In this document: positions 26,817 to 35,634 of the stretch, one piece after another
Layout: each line of letters opens with the position of its first letter
How positions within the stretch are numbered: the first letter of the stretch is position 1
Source of the DNA: Roseobacter sp. SK209-2-6
GTDB taxonomy: Bacteria > Pseudomonadota > Alphaproteobacteria > Rhodobacterales > Rhodobacteraceae
Assembly (NCBI RefSeq): GCF_000169455.1
Contig: NZ_AAYC01000005.1
Coordinates: 124,001 to 188,000, forward strand
DNA: 64,000 nt
Direction of reading: 5' to 3'
Notes under the pieces: model-generated
Seen by the model: only the letters and a program-made list of their open reading frames with translations
Databases searched by the model: none
What the model was told of the DNA's origin: nothing
Translations under genes and position numbers: made by a program

Positions 26817-28926
26817 GTGAATGGCCTATATGCCGCCAATTGCCACCGCTGGCCCTGCGCTATAGCGCGTCCTCCCTTTCGCCCCAGCCCCGACAACAAA
26901 GCAGATCCCGAATTGAAACAGACCCTGTCTCTGGCGCTGGAGCGCCGCGGATATACCTCTCTAACCCCGGTTCAAGAGGCCGTCACCGACCCCGATCTTG
27001 GTACAGGTGACCTTCTGGTTTCCGCGCAGACTGGATCGGGCAAGACGGTTGGCTTTGGGCTTGCGATTGCAGACACCGTTCTGGGCGAAGACGATCGATT
27101 TGCTGCTGCTGCCGCGCCGCTGGCATTGGTCATCGCCCCAACCCGTGAGCTGGCGCTGCAGGTAAAACGCGAACTGGCCTGGCTCTATGGAGAGGCGGGC
27201 GCGGTTGTTGCTTCTTGTGTTGGCGGCATGGATATGCGCGATGAGCGTCGGGCATTGGATCGCGGCGCCCATCTGGTGGTCGCAACCCCTGGCCGTCTGC
27301 GCGACCATATCATGCGCGGCTCTATCGATCTGTCGGACCTGCGCGCTGTGGTTCTGGACGAAGCGGATGAGATGCTGGATCTTGGCTTCCGCGAAGATCT
27401 TGAGTTTATCCTGGGCGAAGCTCCTGAAGAACGTCAGACCCTGCTGTTTTCCGCCACCGTACCCCCGGCGATCGAGCACCTGGCGCGCAGCTACCAGCGT
27501 GATGCCAAACGGATTTCCACAGTCGCCGAGACCTCGCAGCACAGCGATATCGACTACCAGGCGATGCTGGTTTCGCAGCGGGATGGCGACAATGCCATCA
27601 TCAATGTGCTGCGCTTCTATGAGGCGCCCAACGCCATCGTCTTCTGCAACACGCGCGCGATGGTAAACCGGCTGCTGAGCCGCCTTTCCAACCGTGGTTT
27701 TGCGGTGGTTGCCCTGTCGGGAGAGCTATCCCAAGCGGAACGCTCCCACGCTCTGCAAGCCATGCGCGACGGACGCGCACGGGTTTGCGTGGCGACCGAT
27801 GTCGCTGCCCGTGGCATCGATCTGCCAAATCTGGAGCTGGTGATCCATGCGGAGCTTCCCTCAAGCCACGAAACCCTGCTGCACCGTTCGGGCCGTACCG
27901 GTCGGGCTGGGCGCAAGGGGGTCAGCGCGCTGGTTGTTTCGCCCAAATCCAGAAAGAAGGCCGAACGTCTGCTGAAAATGGCCAAGTTGCACGCCAATTG
28001 GGGCGGCGCACCTTCGGCCGAAGCGGTACGCAGCAAGGACACCGAGCGGATGCTCAACGATCCTTCCTGGACCGAAGATCAGAGCAGCGGCGAGGAAGAG
28101 ATGATCGCGCAGCTCACGCAGCCTTCACCCAGAGCAACTGGCCGCTGGCTACCTGCGCCTGTGGAATGCCAGCCGCTCGGCGCCAGAAGAGCTCTCCGAA
28201 GTGGATGACAAGCCCACCAAGCGCGAACCTTTTGGCCCCAGCACCTGGTTCTCTATTGCTGCGGGGCGCAACGAGGGTGCGGATCCACGCCGCCTGCTGC
28301 CGATGCTCTGCCGCGCTGGTGGCATTACCAAAAGCGACATTGGCGCCATTCGCATCCAGGGCGAAGAGAGCTTTGCCGAGATCCGCGAAGAAAAGGCCGA
28401 AGGGTTCCTGCAAACCCTTGGATCCGAGATGGTTCTGGATGATGGCACCGCGATCCGCAAATTGGACACCCCGCCAAATATTCCGGCGGCCCGTCCTTCT
28501 GGCCCACGAAAGCCGGGCGGGAAGCCCGGAGGCAAACCGGGCCATCGCGGCAAACGCCCCTATGAGGGCGCTGGCGCGCAAGAGAAGAGCTATGGTGGCG
28601 GTGAAGGCTCAAAGCCCTACAAAGAGAAGAAGCCTTATAAGGATGCCTCTGACCGGCCAGCCCGGCGCAACAAAGGCACCGAAGATGGACCTAGCTTCTT
28701 TGCGAAACCGGCCAAACCCGCAGGGAAAGCTGCCAGCAAGCCAGACACCAGAGCTGACGGAAAACCTGCAGGTAAGCCCAAGACAGGCCCCAAAAGCAAA
28801 ACCGGACCCAAGGGACCGCCGCCCCCTAAGAGCAAACCAAACAGCAAGAAGAATAAAGCCCGCGCCGCAGCAGCCAAGGCCGCTGCAAAGGCTGGAACAG
28901 GCAAGCCACGCCGCCCCAAAGGCTAG
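26817..28926 (+). pseudogene. DEAD-box RNA helicase split by a frameshift (DeaD/DbpA type)
   Basis: The first frame (26817-28208) encodes the helicase core: Walker A (AQTGSGKT), DEAD (VVLDEADEMLDLGF), SAT (LLFSATVPP) and the second RecA domain ending HRSGRTGRAG. Near 28121-28131 the frame is lost; continuing one base later restores PEQLAAGYLRLWNAS and then the frame of 28201-28926, which carries a DbpA-type RNA-binding domain (AAGRNEGADPRRLLPMLCRAG) and a basic Gly/Lys/Pro tail. Intact relatives are single proteins of about 700 residues. It is a real one-base change, a sequencing error, or recoding. The start is uncertain: only a GTG at 26817 and no good binding site are seen. Confidence 0.82.
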
Positions 28927-28970
28927 TCAGCGAAAATGGCTCGCCACATTAGGCGACTTTAAAATTTACA

Positions 28971-29008
28971 ATGCCGCCAGGTCATGAACCTTGGCGGCAT
29001 TACTTTTT
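28971..29008 (+). terminator. Rho-independent terminator after the helicase gene
   Basis: Stem ATGCCGCC (28971-28978) with GGCGGCAT (28993-29000), extended by AGGT/ACCT with a one-base bulge, then TAC and five T. Confidence 0.85.
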
Positions 29009-29013
29009 CTGCC

Positions 29014-29277
29014 TTAGGCCTTCAGACAGGCATCAAATGCCGCCTTCTGTTCTTTGGAGACGACGCCTCCGGCGCGTAGGCCAACTGCCTCTTGCGGGGT
29101 CAAGAATTTGTAGAGATCACTCTTGATGCCTGCCTGTTTCCAACATGTCTCGATAAGGGGTTTTGTAACCTCGATCGCAGCGTCAGATCCGCCCTTGGTG
29201 ACGATGGATACGCTATTTCCACCACTACAACCGGCCAGCAATACCGCACCTGCGATGCACATGGTCCAAAGCTTCAT
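29014..29277 (-). CDS. Small predicted lipoprotein
   Basis: 87 residues. The N-terminus is a lipoprotein signal peptide with lipobox LLAGC (Cys at 16). The mature part is short and helical with one further pair of Cys (TCWKQ; DACLKA) that could form a disulphide. A good AAGGA-type site precedes the ATG. Function unknown; it stands alone, converging on the helicase gene. Confidence 0.8.
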   Translation of the reverse strand: MKLWTMCIAGAVLLAGCSGGNSVSIVTKGGSDAAIEVTKPLIETCWKQAGIKSDLYKFLTPQEAVGLRAGGVVSKEQKAAFDACLKA

Positions 29278-29372
29278 GCTTCCAAGTCCTTCCTTGTAAA
29301 ATCAGAATCTTACAACCACAGGCATAGGATGGATGTCATTTCACCCTCACTTCCAAACGAGAGGGTCAAAGC

Positions 29373-29404
29373 AAAAAGGCCGCTCCAGATGGAGCGGCCT
29401 TTCC
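29373..29404 (-). terminator. Rho-independent terminator after rplT
   Basis: Perfect 11-bp stem AAGGCCGCTCC / GGAGCGGCCTT with loop AGAT. The minus strand then reads TTTTTGC. It lies 24 bp after the rplT stop. Confidence 0.92.
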
Positions 29405-29427
29405 AAATTCGGGATCCGTCTGGAGCC

Positions 29428-29793
29428 TTAGGCGGCCAGAGCGTCCTGTGCCTGGCGCACGATGGCACCAAAGGCTTCGGGCTCGTGCACGGCCAGGTCG
29501 GCCAGAACTTTACGGTCTACTTCGATACCTGCCAGGTTCAGACCGTTGATGAAGCGGCTGTATGTCAGCGCTTCGTCGTGGCTGCGGACAGCAGCGTTGA
29601 TACGCTGGATCCACAGCGCGCGGAAGTTGCGCTTGCGGTTCTTACGGTCGCGGGTTGCATACTGGTTGGCCTTGTCGACGGCCTGACGGGCAACCTTGAA
29701 GGTATTCTTGCGGCGGCCGTAATAACCTTTGGCTGCCTTGATGACCTTCTTGTGACGGGCGTGTGTTGTGGTTCCACCTTTAACGCGGGACAT
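29428..29793 (-). CDS. rplT: 50S ribosomal protein L20
   Basis: 121 residues with the standard L20 start [17 protein letters not shown] and conserved [17 protein letters not shown] and [14 protein letters not shown] segments. It is needed early in assembly of the large subunit. It follows rpmI by 14 bp in a two-gene operon. No infC precedes the pair in this window. Confidence 0.98.
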   Translation of the reverse strand: MSRVKGGTTTHARHKKVIKAAKGYYGRRKNTFKVARQAVDKANQYATRDRKNRKRNFRALWIQRINAAVRSHDEALTYSRFINGLNLAGIEVDRKVLADLAVHEPEAFGAIVRQAQDALAA

Positions 29794-29807
29794 ATCTCAA
29801 TCTCCTC

Positions 29808-30008
29808 TTAGCGGTCGTAGGGCATGTAGCCCTTGACGATTTTGGCGTCAGGAGCCGACAGCTCCGAGGTGCCGCGAGCATTGCGGATGAATTTCTTGGT
29901 ACGTTTGATCATACCGTGCTGTTTACCAGCCTGAGCAGCCATGACCTTACCGGTCGCGGTCACTTTAAAGCGCTTTTTGGCGCTCGACTTCGTCTTCATT
30001 TTGGGCAT
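29808..30008 (-). CDS. rpmI: 50S ribosomal protein L35
   Basis: 66 residues from the ATG at 30008 ([14 protein letters not shown]), which follows AAGGAGA at ideal spacing; a start at 30023 would put that site inside the gene. Very basic, typical L35. First gene of the rpmI-rplT operon. Confidence 0.98.
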   Translation of the reverse strand: MPKMKTKSSAKKRFKVTATGKVMAAQAGKQHGMIKRTKKFIRNARGTSELSAPDAKIVKGYMPYDR

Positions 30009-30123
30009 TTCCGTCTCCTTCAATGCGGGTTCGGTCTATGCGCGACTCGGCATGCCACTTCGGGCCGGCCACGCGAACAGAATGGGGATTTACGGAAGCT
30101 GCCCACAAAGGGCAAGCGGAATC

Positions 30124-30345
30124 TCAGAGAAAACGCCCCAGAACGCTGAAAAACACGTCTGGGACCTGTTCCAACCGATAGCCACCCGGTTTCTGAAGCA
30201 CCGCAAAGGTGATGAGCCCCACCCCGGCCAACAGCATAAGGGATGAGACCCGAGGCGGACGACTGTCACTGATGGCCGAGAGGATGGAGGGCACCGACAG
30301 TGCACCAAAAAGGATTCCCACTATAAGAGCCAGATCCGTATCCAT
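30124..30345 (-). CDS. Small two-helix membrane protein, hypothetical
   Basis: 73 residues with two hydrophobic stretches (ALIVGILFGALSVPSIL, about 6-22, and LMLLAGVGLITFAVL, about 36-50) joined by a charged Arg/Pro loop. I do not recognise a family. It lies between pyk and rpmI on the same strand, 42 bp after the pyk start would be passed, and has TGAGATGG upstream as a modest binding site. Confidence 0.65.
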   Translation of the reverse strand: MDTDLALIVGILFGALSVPSILSAISDSRPPRVSSLMLLAGVGLITFAVLQKPGGYRLEQVPDVFFSVLGRFL

Positions 30346-30387
30346 CTCAACCTCAAGAACAAACTAACAGAGTACCTGAGGTTAAGC

Positions 30388-31833
30388 CTACTCTGGATCG
30401 AGGCTATAGATCAAACGTTCATCACAGGGCGCCACACGCAGGATGTTTGTGGTGCCCGGCACATTGAAGGGCACACCTGCTGTAACAACGATCTGATCAC
30501 CAGCCTCTGCAAAGCCCCCTGCTCGCGCGGCGCGTGCCGCAGAAACCACGGCCCCCTTGAACCGTTCCTGCCCTGGGATCACAACACAGTTGCAGCCCCA
30601 GCTAAGAGCCAGCCTGCGCGCGGTGCGGTGCAGCGGAGTAAGGGCCATGATTGGCACACCGGGACGTTCGCGCGCGGTCAGCAACGCAGTTGTACCACTC
30701 TGGGTGAAGCAGCAGATCGCCTTGATATCCGTCTTTTCCGCAATCTCACGCGCAGCAGCGACAATTCCATCAGCGATGCTATCGCCCTTTGCAGTTCGGG
30801 AAGCCGCAATGATCTGGGTATATGTCGGATCGACCTCCACCTCAGTTGCGACCTTATCCATGGTTTGCACCGCTTCAATTGGATACTGGCCTGCGGCGGA
30901 TTCCGCACTCAGCATGATCGCATCGGTGCCCTCGTAGATGGCGGTCGCCACATCCGAGACCTCCGCCCGCGTTGGCATTGGGCTTTCGATCATGCTTTCC
31001 AGCATCTGGGTCGCCACGATCACCGGCTTGGCAGCCGCGCGGCATTTGCGAACCAGACGTTTCTGGATCGGCGGTACCGCCGCCACCGGCAGCTCAACCC
31101 CCAGATCGCCGCGCGCCACCATGATGCCATCAGATGCGTCCAAAATCTCCGCAAATTGCTCAACCGCCTGCGGTTTTTCGATTTTCGACAGAACAGAGGC
31201 GCGGCCATCTGCCAGCCCCTTGGCCTCAAACACATCTTTGGCCCGCTGCACAAAAGACAGCGCGAGCCAATCAACACCCAGCTGGCAGACAAACTCCAGA
31301 TCTTCCCGATCCTTTTCGGACAAGGCAGCCAGAGGCAGGAAGACATCCGGAACATTGACCCCCTTGCGGTTGGAGATCGTTCCGCCATTTTCAACGATGC
31401 AATCGGCAAAATCCGCACCGCAGTTTTCTACCGTCAGGCGGATCTTGCCATCATTGACGAGGAGATGCGCGCCGTTTTCCAGCGCTTGGAAAATCTCAGG
31501 GTGAGGCAGGCAGACCCGCGTGGCATCCCCCTCTGCCTCATCCAGATCGAGCCGGAACTTCGCCCCTTCTTCCAGCTCTTCCGATCCATTGGCAAAAACA
31601 CCAACACGCAGCTTTGGCCCCTGAAGATCCGCCAGAATCGCAATGGAACTCTCCAGATCCTGCTCCACCTGGCGGATGATGCGATACTTTTCGGCAATTT
31701 CTTCATGGCTACCATGGGACATGTTGAGGCGAAACACATCCGCCCCCGCCTCATGCAGAGCGCGGATCGTCTCATAGGTTTCGGAAGCCGGCCCCAGCGT
31801 GGCAACAATCTTCACATTCCGGGATCGTTTCAT
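30388..31833 (-). CDS. pyk: Pyruvate kinase
   Basis: 481 residues from the ATG at 31833; AGAAGGA lies nine bases before it, whereas it would abut the alternative ATG at 31842. The sequence has the TIM-barrel start VATLGPAS, the GADVFRLNMSHGSHE segment, the catalytic IEKPQAVEQF stretch with DGIMVARGDLGVE, and TQMLESMI; the B domain and C-terminal domain follow. It converts phosphoenolpyruvate and ADP to pyruvate and ATP, the last step of glycolysis. Divergent from N-formylglutamate amidohydrolase. Confidence 0.98.
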   Translation of the reverse strand: MKRSRNVKIVATLGPASETYETIRALHEAGADVFRLNMSHGSHEEIAEKYRIIRQVEQDLESSIAILADLQGPKLRVGVFANGSEELEEGAKFRLDLDEAEGDATRVCLPHPEIFQALENGAHLLVNDGKIRLTVENCGADFADCIVENGGTISNRKGVNVPDVFLPLAALSEKDREDLEFVCQLGVDWLALSFVQRAKDVFEAKGLADGRASVLSKIEKPQAVEQFAEILDASDGIMVARGDLGVELPVAAVPPIQKRLVRKCRAAAKPVIVATQMLESMIESPMPTRAEVSDVATAIYEGTDAIMLSAESAAGQYPIEAVQTMDKVATEVEVDPTYTQIIAASRTAKGDSIADGIVAAAREIAEKTDIKAICCFTQSGTTALLTARERPGVPIMALTPLHRTARRLALSWGCNCVVIPGQERFKGAVVSAARAARAGGFAEAGDQIVVTAGVPFNVPGTTNILRVAPCDERLIYSLDPE

Positions 31834-31962
31834 GGGGTGCATTCCTTCTGGCTGTCTCCCCGTCAGGGGAATGTTAACGCAAACATCTGATGCGGCTTAT
31901 CACTCAGATTGCTTTTTTTCGCAACTCCTCTAGAGATATCGCCGGTAATAAGCGACAGGTCC

Positions 31963-32700
31963 ATGACATATTCCCCATTCTTTTTGCACGGGGCCGACAG
32001 GCCCGCCCGCTGGCTGATCACCTGTGATCACGCCACCAATTTTGTCCCCTCTTTTGTTGGCGGCGGTGATCTGGGGCTGCCCGCAGAAGATATGGCCCGC
32101 CACATCGCCTACGACGTTGGCGCCTATGAGGTTTCCAAGCTCTTGGGGGAGTATCTCGATGCCCCTGTTGTTGCGTCAAATTTCTCACGGTTGGTGATCG
32201 ACCCCAACCGCGGCGAGGATGATCCGACCCTGCTGATGCGGCTGTATGACGGGACGATCATTCCTGCCAATCGCCACGCAGATGAGGCAGAGAAGGCGCG
32301 GCGACTTGACGCGTGCCATCGCCCCTATCACCGCGCGCTTTCCGAACTTGCAGCACGGCCAGACACCGTGATTATCTCGATGCATTCTTTCACCCCTCAG
32401 CTGCGCGGACGCCCGAAACGCCCCTGGGAGATTGGCATCCTGTTTCCAGAGGGAGAGGCCTTTTCTCCGCATCTGATCTCGGAATTGGAACAGGACAAAG
32501 ATCTCTGCGTTGGAGTGAATGAACCCTACACAGGCTATCTCCCTGGGGATGCAATCGACACCCATGGCACCAAAGCAGGGCGTCCGAACGCCCTAGTGGA
32601 GTTGCGCAATGACTTGATAGCAGAGCCGGCCGGCCAGGAGGCCTGGGCGCGGCGCTTGGCTCAGGTTCTTCCTCTCGCCCTGGAACGCTCTGGCCTGTGA
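31963..32700 (+). CDS. N-formylglutamate amidohydrolase family protein
   Basis: 245 residues from the ATG at 31963 (CAGG upstream); the frame is open from 31909 but that part is unlike the family. Signatures are LITCDHATNFVP, DVGAYEVSKLL, SRLVIDPNRG, and SMHSFTPQL, which carry the metal-binding and catalytic residues of the family. Members hydrolyse N-formyl-L-glutamate in histidine degradation or act on related N-acyl compounds; no hut genes are nearby, so the substrate is open. Confidence 0.9.
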   Translation: MTYSPFFLHGADRPARWLITCDHATNFVPSFVGGGDLGLPAEDMARHIAYDVGAYEVSKLLGEYLDAPVVASNFSRLVIDPNRGEDDPTLLMRLYDGTIIPANRHADEAEKARRLDACHRPYHRALSELAARPDTVIISMHSFTPQLRGRPKRPWEIGILFPEGEAFSPHLISELEQDKDLCVGVNEPYTGYLPGDAIDTHGTKAGRPNALVELRNDLIAEPAGQEAWARRLAQVLPLALERSGL

Positions 32701-32829
32701 AAGATCTGGCCTGTGAAAGCTGGGGCATTTCTCTCCGCCGGGGCATAGCGCCGCAGACGACTTGAAACGGGGGTGTCACCCCCCCAACTCTGTCCTAGGA
32801 AAGGCGCTATTCCTTCCAGGAGGCATGAA

Positions 32830-33069
32830 ATGACGCTGGAAACACTAACCGCATTCTTTGGCTGGCTGACTATCCTCAACCTCGCAGTTTTGGCCCTGTC
32901 CACATTTGCAGTACTCCTGTTCCGCGACGGGCTTGCCAGCCTACATGCAAAGCTGTTTGATCTGGATGAGGGCTGGATCAAGCAGAGCTACTATACCTAT
33001 CTGGCGGGCTACAAAATCTTGACCCTGGTCACTGCAGCCCTGCCCTACCTGGCGCTAAAACTGATCTAG
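32830..33069 (+). CDS. DUF6868 small membrane protein
   Basis: 79 residues from the ATG at 32830, preceded by AGGAGGC. Two membrane helices (about 8-30 and 58-75) flank a short conserved region with LHAKLFDLDEGWIKQSYYTYLAGYK written here only in part: LHAKLFDLDE and YYTYLAGYK. This matches the DUF6868 pattern as I remember it; function unknown. Confidence 0.75.
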   Translation: MTLETLTAFFGWLTILNLAVLALSTFAVLLFRDGLASLHAKLFDLDEGWIKQSYYTYLAGYKILTLVTAALPYLALKLI

Positions 33070-33179
33070 CCAATCGACCTCCACCTAGTTGATTTCATGT
33101 GTTCCTGCCCCGGCATTGTCCCAATGCGCCCAGCCTGCTACCCAGACAACAGGACGCAAATTCACCAAAGGACGCCAAG

Positions 33180-33494
33180 ATGGATCCGCAAACAGAGATC
33201 GAACTCCAGGCCGCTGCTTTTCGCCGCCTGCAAAAGCACCTGATGGAAGACCGGACCGATGTGCAAAACATCGACATGATGAACCTGGCGGGCTTTTGTC
33301 GCAATTGCCTGAGCCGCTGGTATCAGGAAGCCGCCAATGAGAAGGGGATCGAAATGGGCAAAGACGAAGCCCGCGAGGTCTTCTACGGCATGACCATGGC
33401 AGAGTGGAAGGCGAATTTCCAAACAGAGGCCAGCCCGGAAAAGCAGGCAGAGTTCGAGGTCGCGTTTAAGGAAAACGTGACGGACAAAGGTTGA
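33180..33494 (+). CDS. DUF1244 domain protein
   Basis: 104 residues from the ATG at 33180 (AAGGAC upstream). The core motif DVQNIDMMNLAGFCRNCLSRW with two Cys is characteristic of DUF1244, a small helical family common in proteobacteria with no firm function. Here the motif is given from VQNIDMM to CRNCLSR. The gene ends at a bidirectional terminator. Confidence 0.9.
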   Translation: MDPQTEIELQAAAFRRLQKHLMEDRTDVQNIDMMNLAGFCRNCLSRWYQEAANEKGIEMGKDEAREVFYGMTMAEWKANFQTEASPEKQAEFEVAFKENVTDKG

Positions 33495-33527
33495 TCAAGA
33501 AAAGCTGATCAAGCCTGCGCCAAAACG

Positions 33528-33558
33528 CAAAAAAGCCGCTCGGATGAGCGGCTTTTTC
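33528..33558. terminator. Bidirectional terminator between DUF1244 gene and D-amino-acid aminotransferase gene
   Basis: Perfect 10-bp stem AAAGCCGCTC / GAGCGGCTTT with loop GGAT; T tract on the plus strand and A tract before the stem (T tract on the minus strand). Confidence 0.92.
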
Positions 33559-33575
33559 TTTGTGTCGCTGTGCAA

Positions 33576-34436
33576 TCAGATTGCTTTCTTGCGGCTTTCT
33601 TCCAGATAGATCTCGCGCAGGCGCTTCGCGATCGGCCCTGGCGTACCATCGCCCAGTTGCACACCGTCGATCTCCACCACAGGCATCACAAAAGCAGAAG
33701 CAGAGGTGGTAAAGGCCTCATCCGCCTCTTTTGCTTCATCGATGGTGAAAAGGCGCTCTTCGATCTCCATCTGCGCCTCTTCTGCCAAGCGCAGCACTGC
33801 GGCGCGGGTGATCCCGTGCAGGATGTCATTGGACAGTGGGCGGGTCACGATCTTGCCATTCTTGACGAAATAGGCGTTGTTCGAGGTGCCTTCGGTCACA
33901 TGGCCATCTTCAATCAACCATGCATCATCGCAGCCCGCTTTCTTGGCCATCATCTTACCCATGGATGGGTAAAGCAGTTGCACGGTCTTGATGTCACGAC
34001 GGCCCCAGCGGATATCTTCGATGGAGATGATCTTGGCGCCCTTCTTGGCCGCAGGGTTATCCGCAAGACCGGGCTTGTTCTGGGTGAACAGCACCAGCGA
34101 AGGAGGCGTACCCTCCGCGGGGAAAACGAAATCCCGATCCCCGTCAGAGCCGCGCGAAACCTGCAGATAGATCAACCCCTCTTCAATCCCGTTCAGCTCC
34201 ACCAGTTTGCGGTGAATTTCCAGCAGCTCGTCCTTGCTGCAGGGGGATGGCATGTCGAGTTCATTGAGCGACCGGTCCAGACGCACGGCGTGACCTTCAA
34301 AATCAATCAGTTTTCCATCCAGAACCGAGGTCACCTCATAGACCGCATCCGCAAACAGGAAACCACGGTCAAAGATCGAGACCTTGGCCTCATCCTCAGG
34401 CAGATATTCGCCATTTACATAAACAGTACGGGTCAT
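33576..34436 (-). CDS. D-amino-acid aminotransferase (class IV PLP enzyme)
   Basis: 286 residues from the ATG at 34436; a GTG two codons upstream is the alternative. The fold-type IV features are present: YVNGEYLPEDEAKVSIFDRG at the start, catalytic Lys in the segment IKTVQLLYPSMGKMMAKK, PLP-binding EGTSNNAYFV and TSASAFVMPV. The length and N-terminus match D-alanine aminotransferase (Dat) more than the branched-chain enzyme. It would make D-Glu or pyruvate/keto acids from D-amino acids. The D-glutamate catabolic genes dgcA and dgcN lie 1.2 kb away. Confidence 0.9.
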   Translation of the reverse strand: MTRTVYVNGEYLPEDEAKVSIFDRGFLFADAVYEVTSVLDGKLIDFEGHAVRLDRSLNELDMPSPCSKDELLEIHRKLVELNGIEEGLIYLQVSRGSDGDRDFVFPAEGTPPSLVLFTQNKPGLADNPAAKKGAKIISIEDIRWGRRDIKTVQLLYPSMGKMMAKKAGCDDAWLIEDGHVTEGTSNNAYFVKNGKIVTRPLSNDILHGITRAAVLRLAEEAQMEIEERLFTIDEAKEADEAFTTSASAFVMPVVEIDGVQLGDGTPGPIAKRLREIYLEESRKKAI

Positions 34437-34562
34437 GAGCACTACTTTCTTGGGCTTTAGGGTTATCGAGACAGCTTCGTTCTTTTGACTATTGAAGCTG
34501 CCTTGTTCAAGAGACTTTGCTATTCACGTCCCCAAGTGCTGCAAAGCGACGCAAGGGAAAGC

Positions 34563-34603
34563 TTGACGATGAACGGTGTTCATGAAAAATTGAACACTGT
34601 TCA
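34563..34603 (+). promoter_or_regulatory. Promoter overlapped by two TetR-type operator palindromes
   Basis: Two inverted repeats, ATGAAC-GGT-GTTCAT (34569-34583) and TGAACA-C-TGTTCA (34591-34603), are centred 21 bp apart, two helical turns. A TTGACG -35-like hexamer sits at 34563-34568. Such TGAAC/GTTCA dyads are typical of TetR-family operators. The next gene starts at 34621, so binding would block it. No TetR gene is in the window. Confidence 0.6.
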
Positions 34604-34620
34604 TGAGGAGATTCTGACCG

Positions 34621-35631
34621 ATGCAACAACCACCGGAATTGACCCACTTTGTGCGGGAGGCTTTGAACCGGGGCCAGTCGCGTCAAACCATTGAAGCGCA
34701 ACTTGCGGCGGCGGATTGGACCGGCCTGGAAATTCAGACAGCGCTTGCTGGATGGGACTATTGTGAGCCCATTGGCGCCGTTCCCCGGCCGCAGCGTTCG
34801 ACCAGCGCCTGGGACGCCCTGTTCTATGTCATGCTCTTTGCTGCCTTCGGGCTGATGATAGGCCATGCCATGCATCTGATGCTGGGGGTAATAACCTTTA
34901 TGATGCCCGAAGCCGGCGATAGCTACTCTCGCTACCGGATGAACGGATTGCGCTGGTCGATGGCGGCGGTCATGGTCTTTACCCCGGCCTTTCTGTGGCT
35001 GCATTGGAAGGATGCGCGCGCCAGCCAGGCCAATCCGGTACGCCGCTTTGGCACAATCCGTCGTTGGCTGACCGCCACTGCCCTGCTGGCGGCCGCGCTG
35101 ACGCTCGCCTGCGATAGCATCTATGTGATCTATGCTTTCCTGACCGGCGAACTGACCCCACGCTTCATCGTGAAAGCCATAGCCGTCGCCCTCATGGCAG
35201 GAACAGTGCTCTACTATTTCCGGCAAGAGCGCCAAACCGAACCTGTCGCCCGTTTCAATCCAGGCGCTTGGCTGGCGGCGGGCCTCACCCTGCTCGCCCT
35301 TTCTACCAGTCTCTGGCTGAGTGGCGGACCACTGCAGGGGCAAAAAGAGGCCCGTGATGACATTCGCCTCCGCGAGTTGCGCATAGTCCGGGAAGATATC
35401 GCAGCCTGCAAAAGTTTCAGAACCGAAGGTCTGCCCGAAACTCTGGCCCCCATGTCCTGCGCCCGCGCACCGCAAGATCTGACAGGCCTGGCAAGCGCAA
35501 TTACCTATGAGCGCCTGGAGCAGGACCGTTTTGAAATTTGCGTCCAACTGGAGGCTCCTGACCGTGCAAGCAATCTGTACGATATCCATCGAAAAGGAAG
35601 CCTCCATTGCACGGCTGAGACACTAGAGTAG
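34621..35631 (+). CDS. DUF5671-type membrane protein
   Basis: 336 residues. A cytoplasmic N-terminal helical segment (about 1-50: ELTHFVREALNRGQSRQTIE) is followed by five membrane helices (about 63-90, 110-128, 144-172, 180-197 and 215-235) and a soluble C-terminal domain with paired Cys (CKSF, SCARAP, LHC). The layout fits DUF5671 proteins of unknown function. The gene lies directly behind a strong double operator, suggesting an inducible response such as to a toxic compound. Confidence 0.75.
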   Translation: MQQPPELTHFVREALNRGQSRQTIEAQLAAADWTGLEIQTALAGWDYCEPIGAVPRPQRSTSAWDALFYVMLFAAFGLMIGHAMHLMLGVITFMMPEAGDSYSRYRMNGLRWSMAAVMVFTPAFLWLHWKDARASQANPVRRFGTIRRWLTATALLAAALTLACDSIYVIYAFLTGELTPRFIVKAIAVALMAGTVLYYFRQERQTEPVARFNPGAWLAAGLTLLALSTSLWLSGGPLQGQKEARDDIRLRELRIVREDIAACKSFRTEGLPETLAPMSCARAPQDLTGLASAITYERLEQDRFEICVQLEAPDRASNLYDIHRKGSLHCTAETLE

Positions 35632-35634
35632 TCT

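Noticed and set aside
30628-31890. A 420-residue plus-strand frame across pyk
   Set aside because: Shadow of pyruvate kinase, with Arg/His-rich low-quality sequence.
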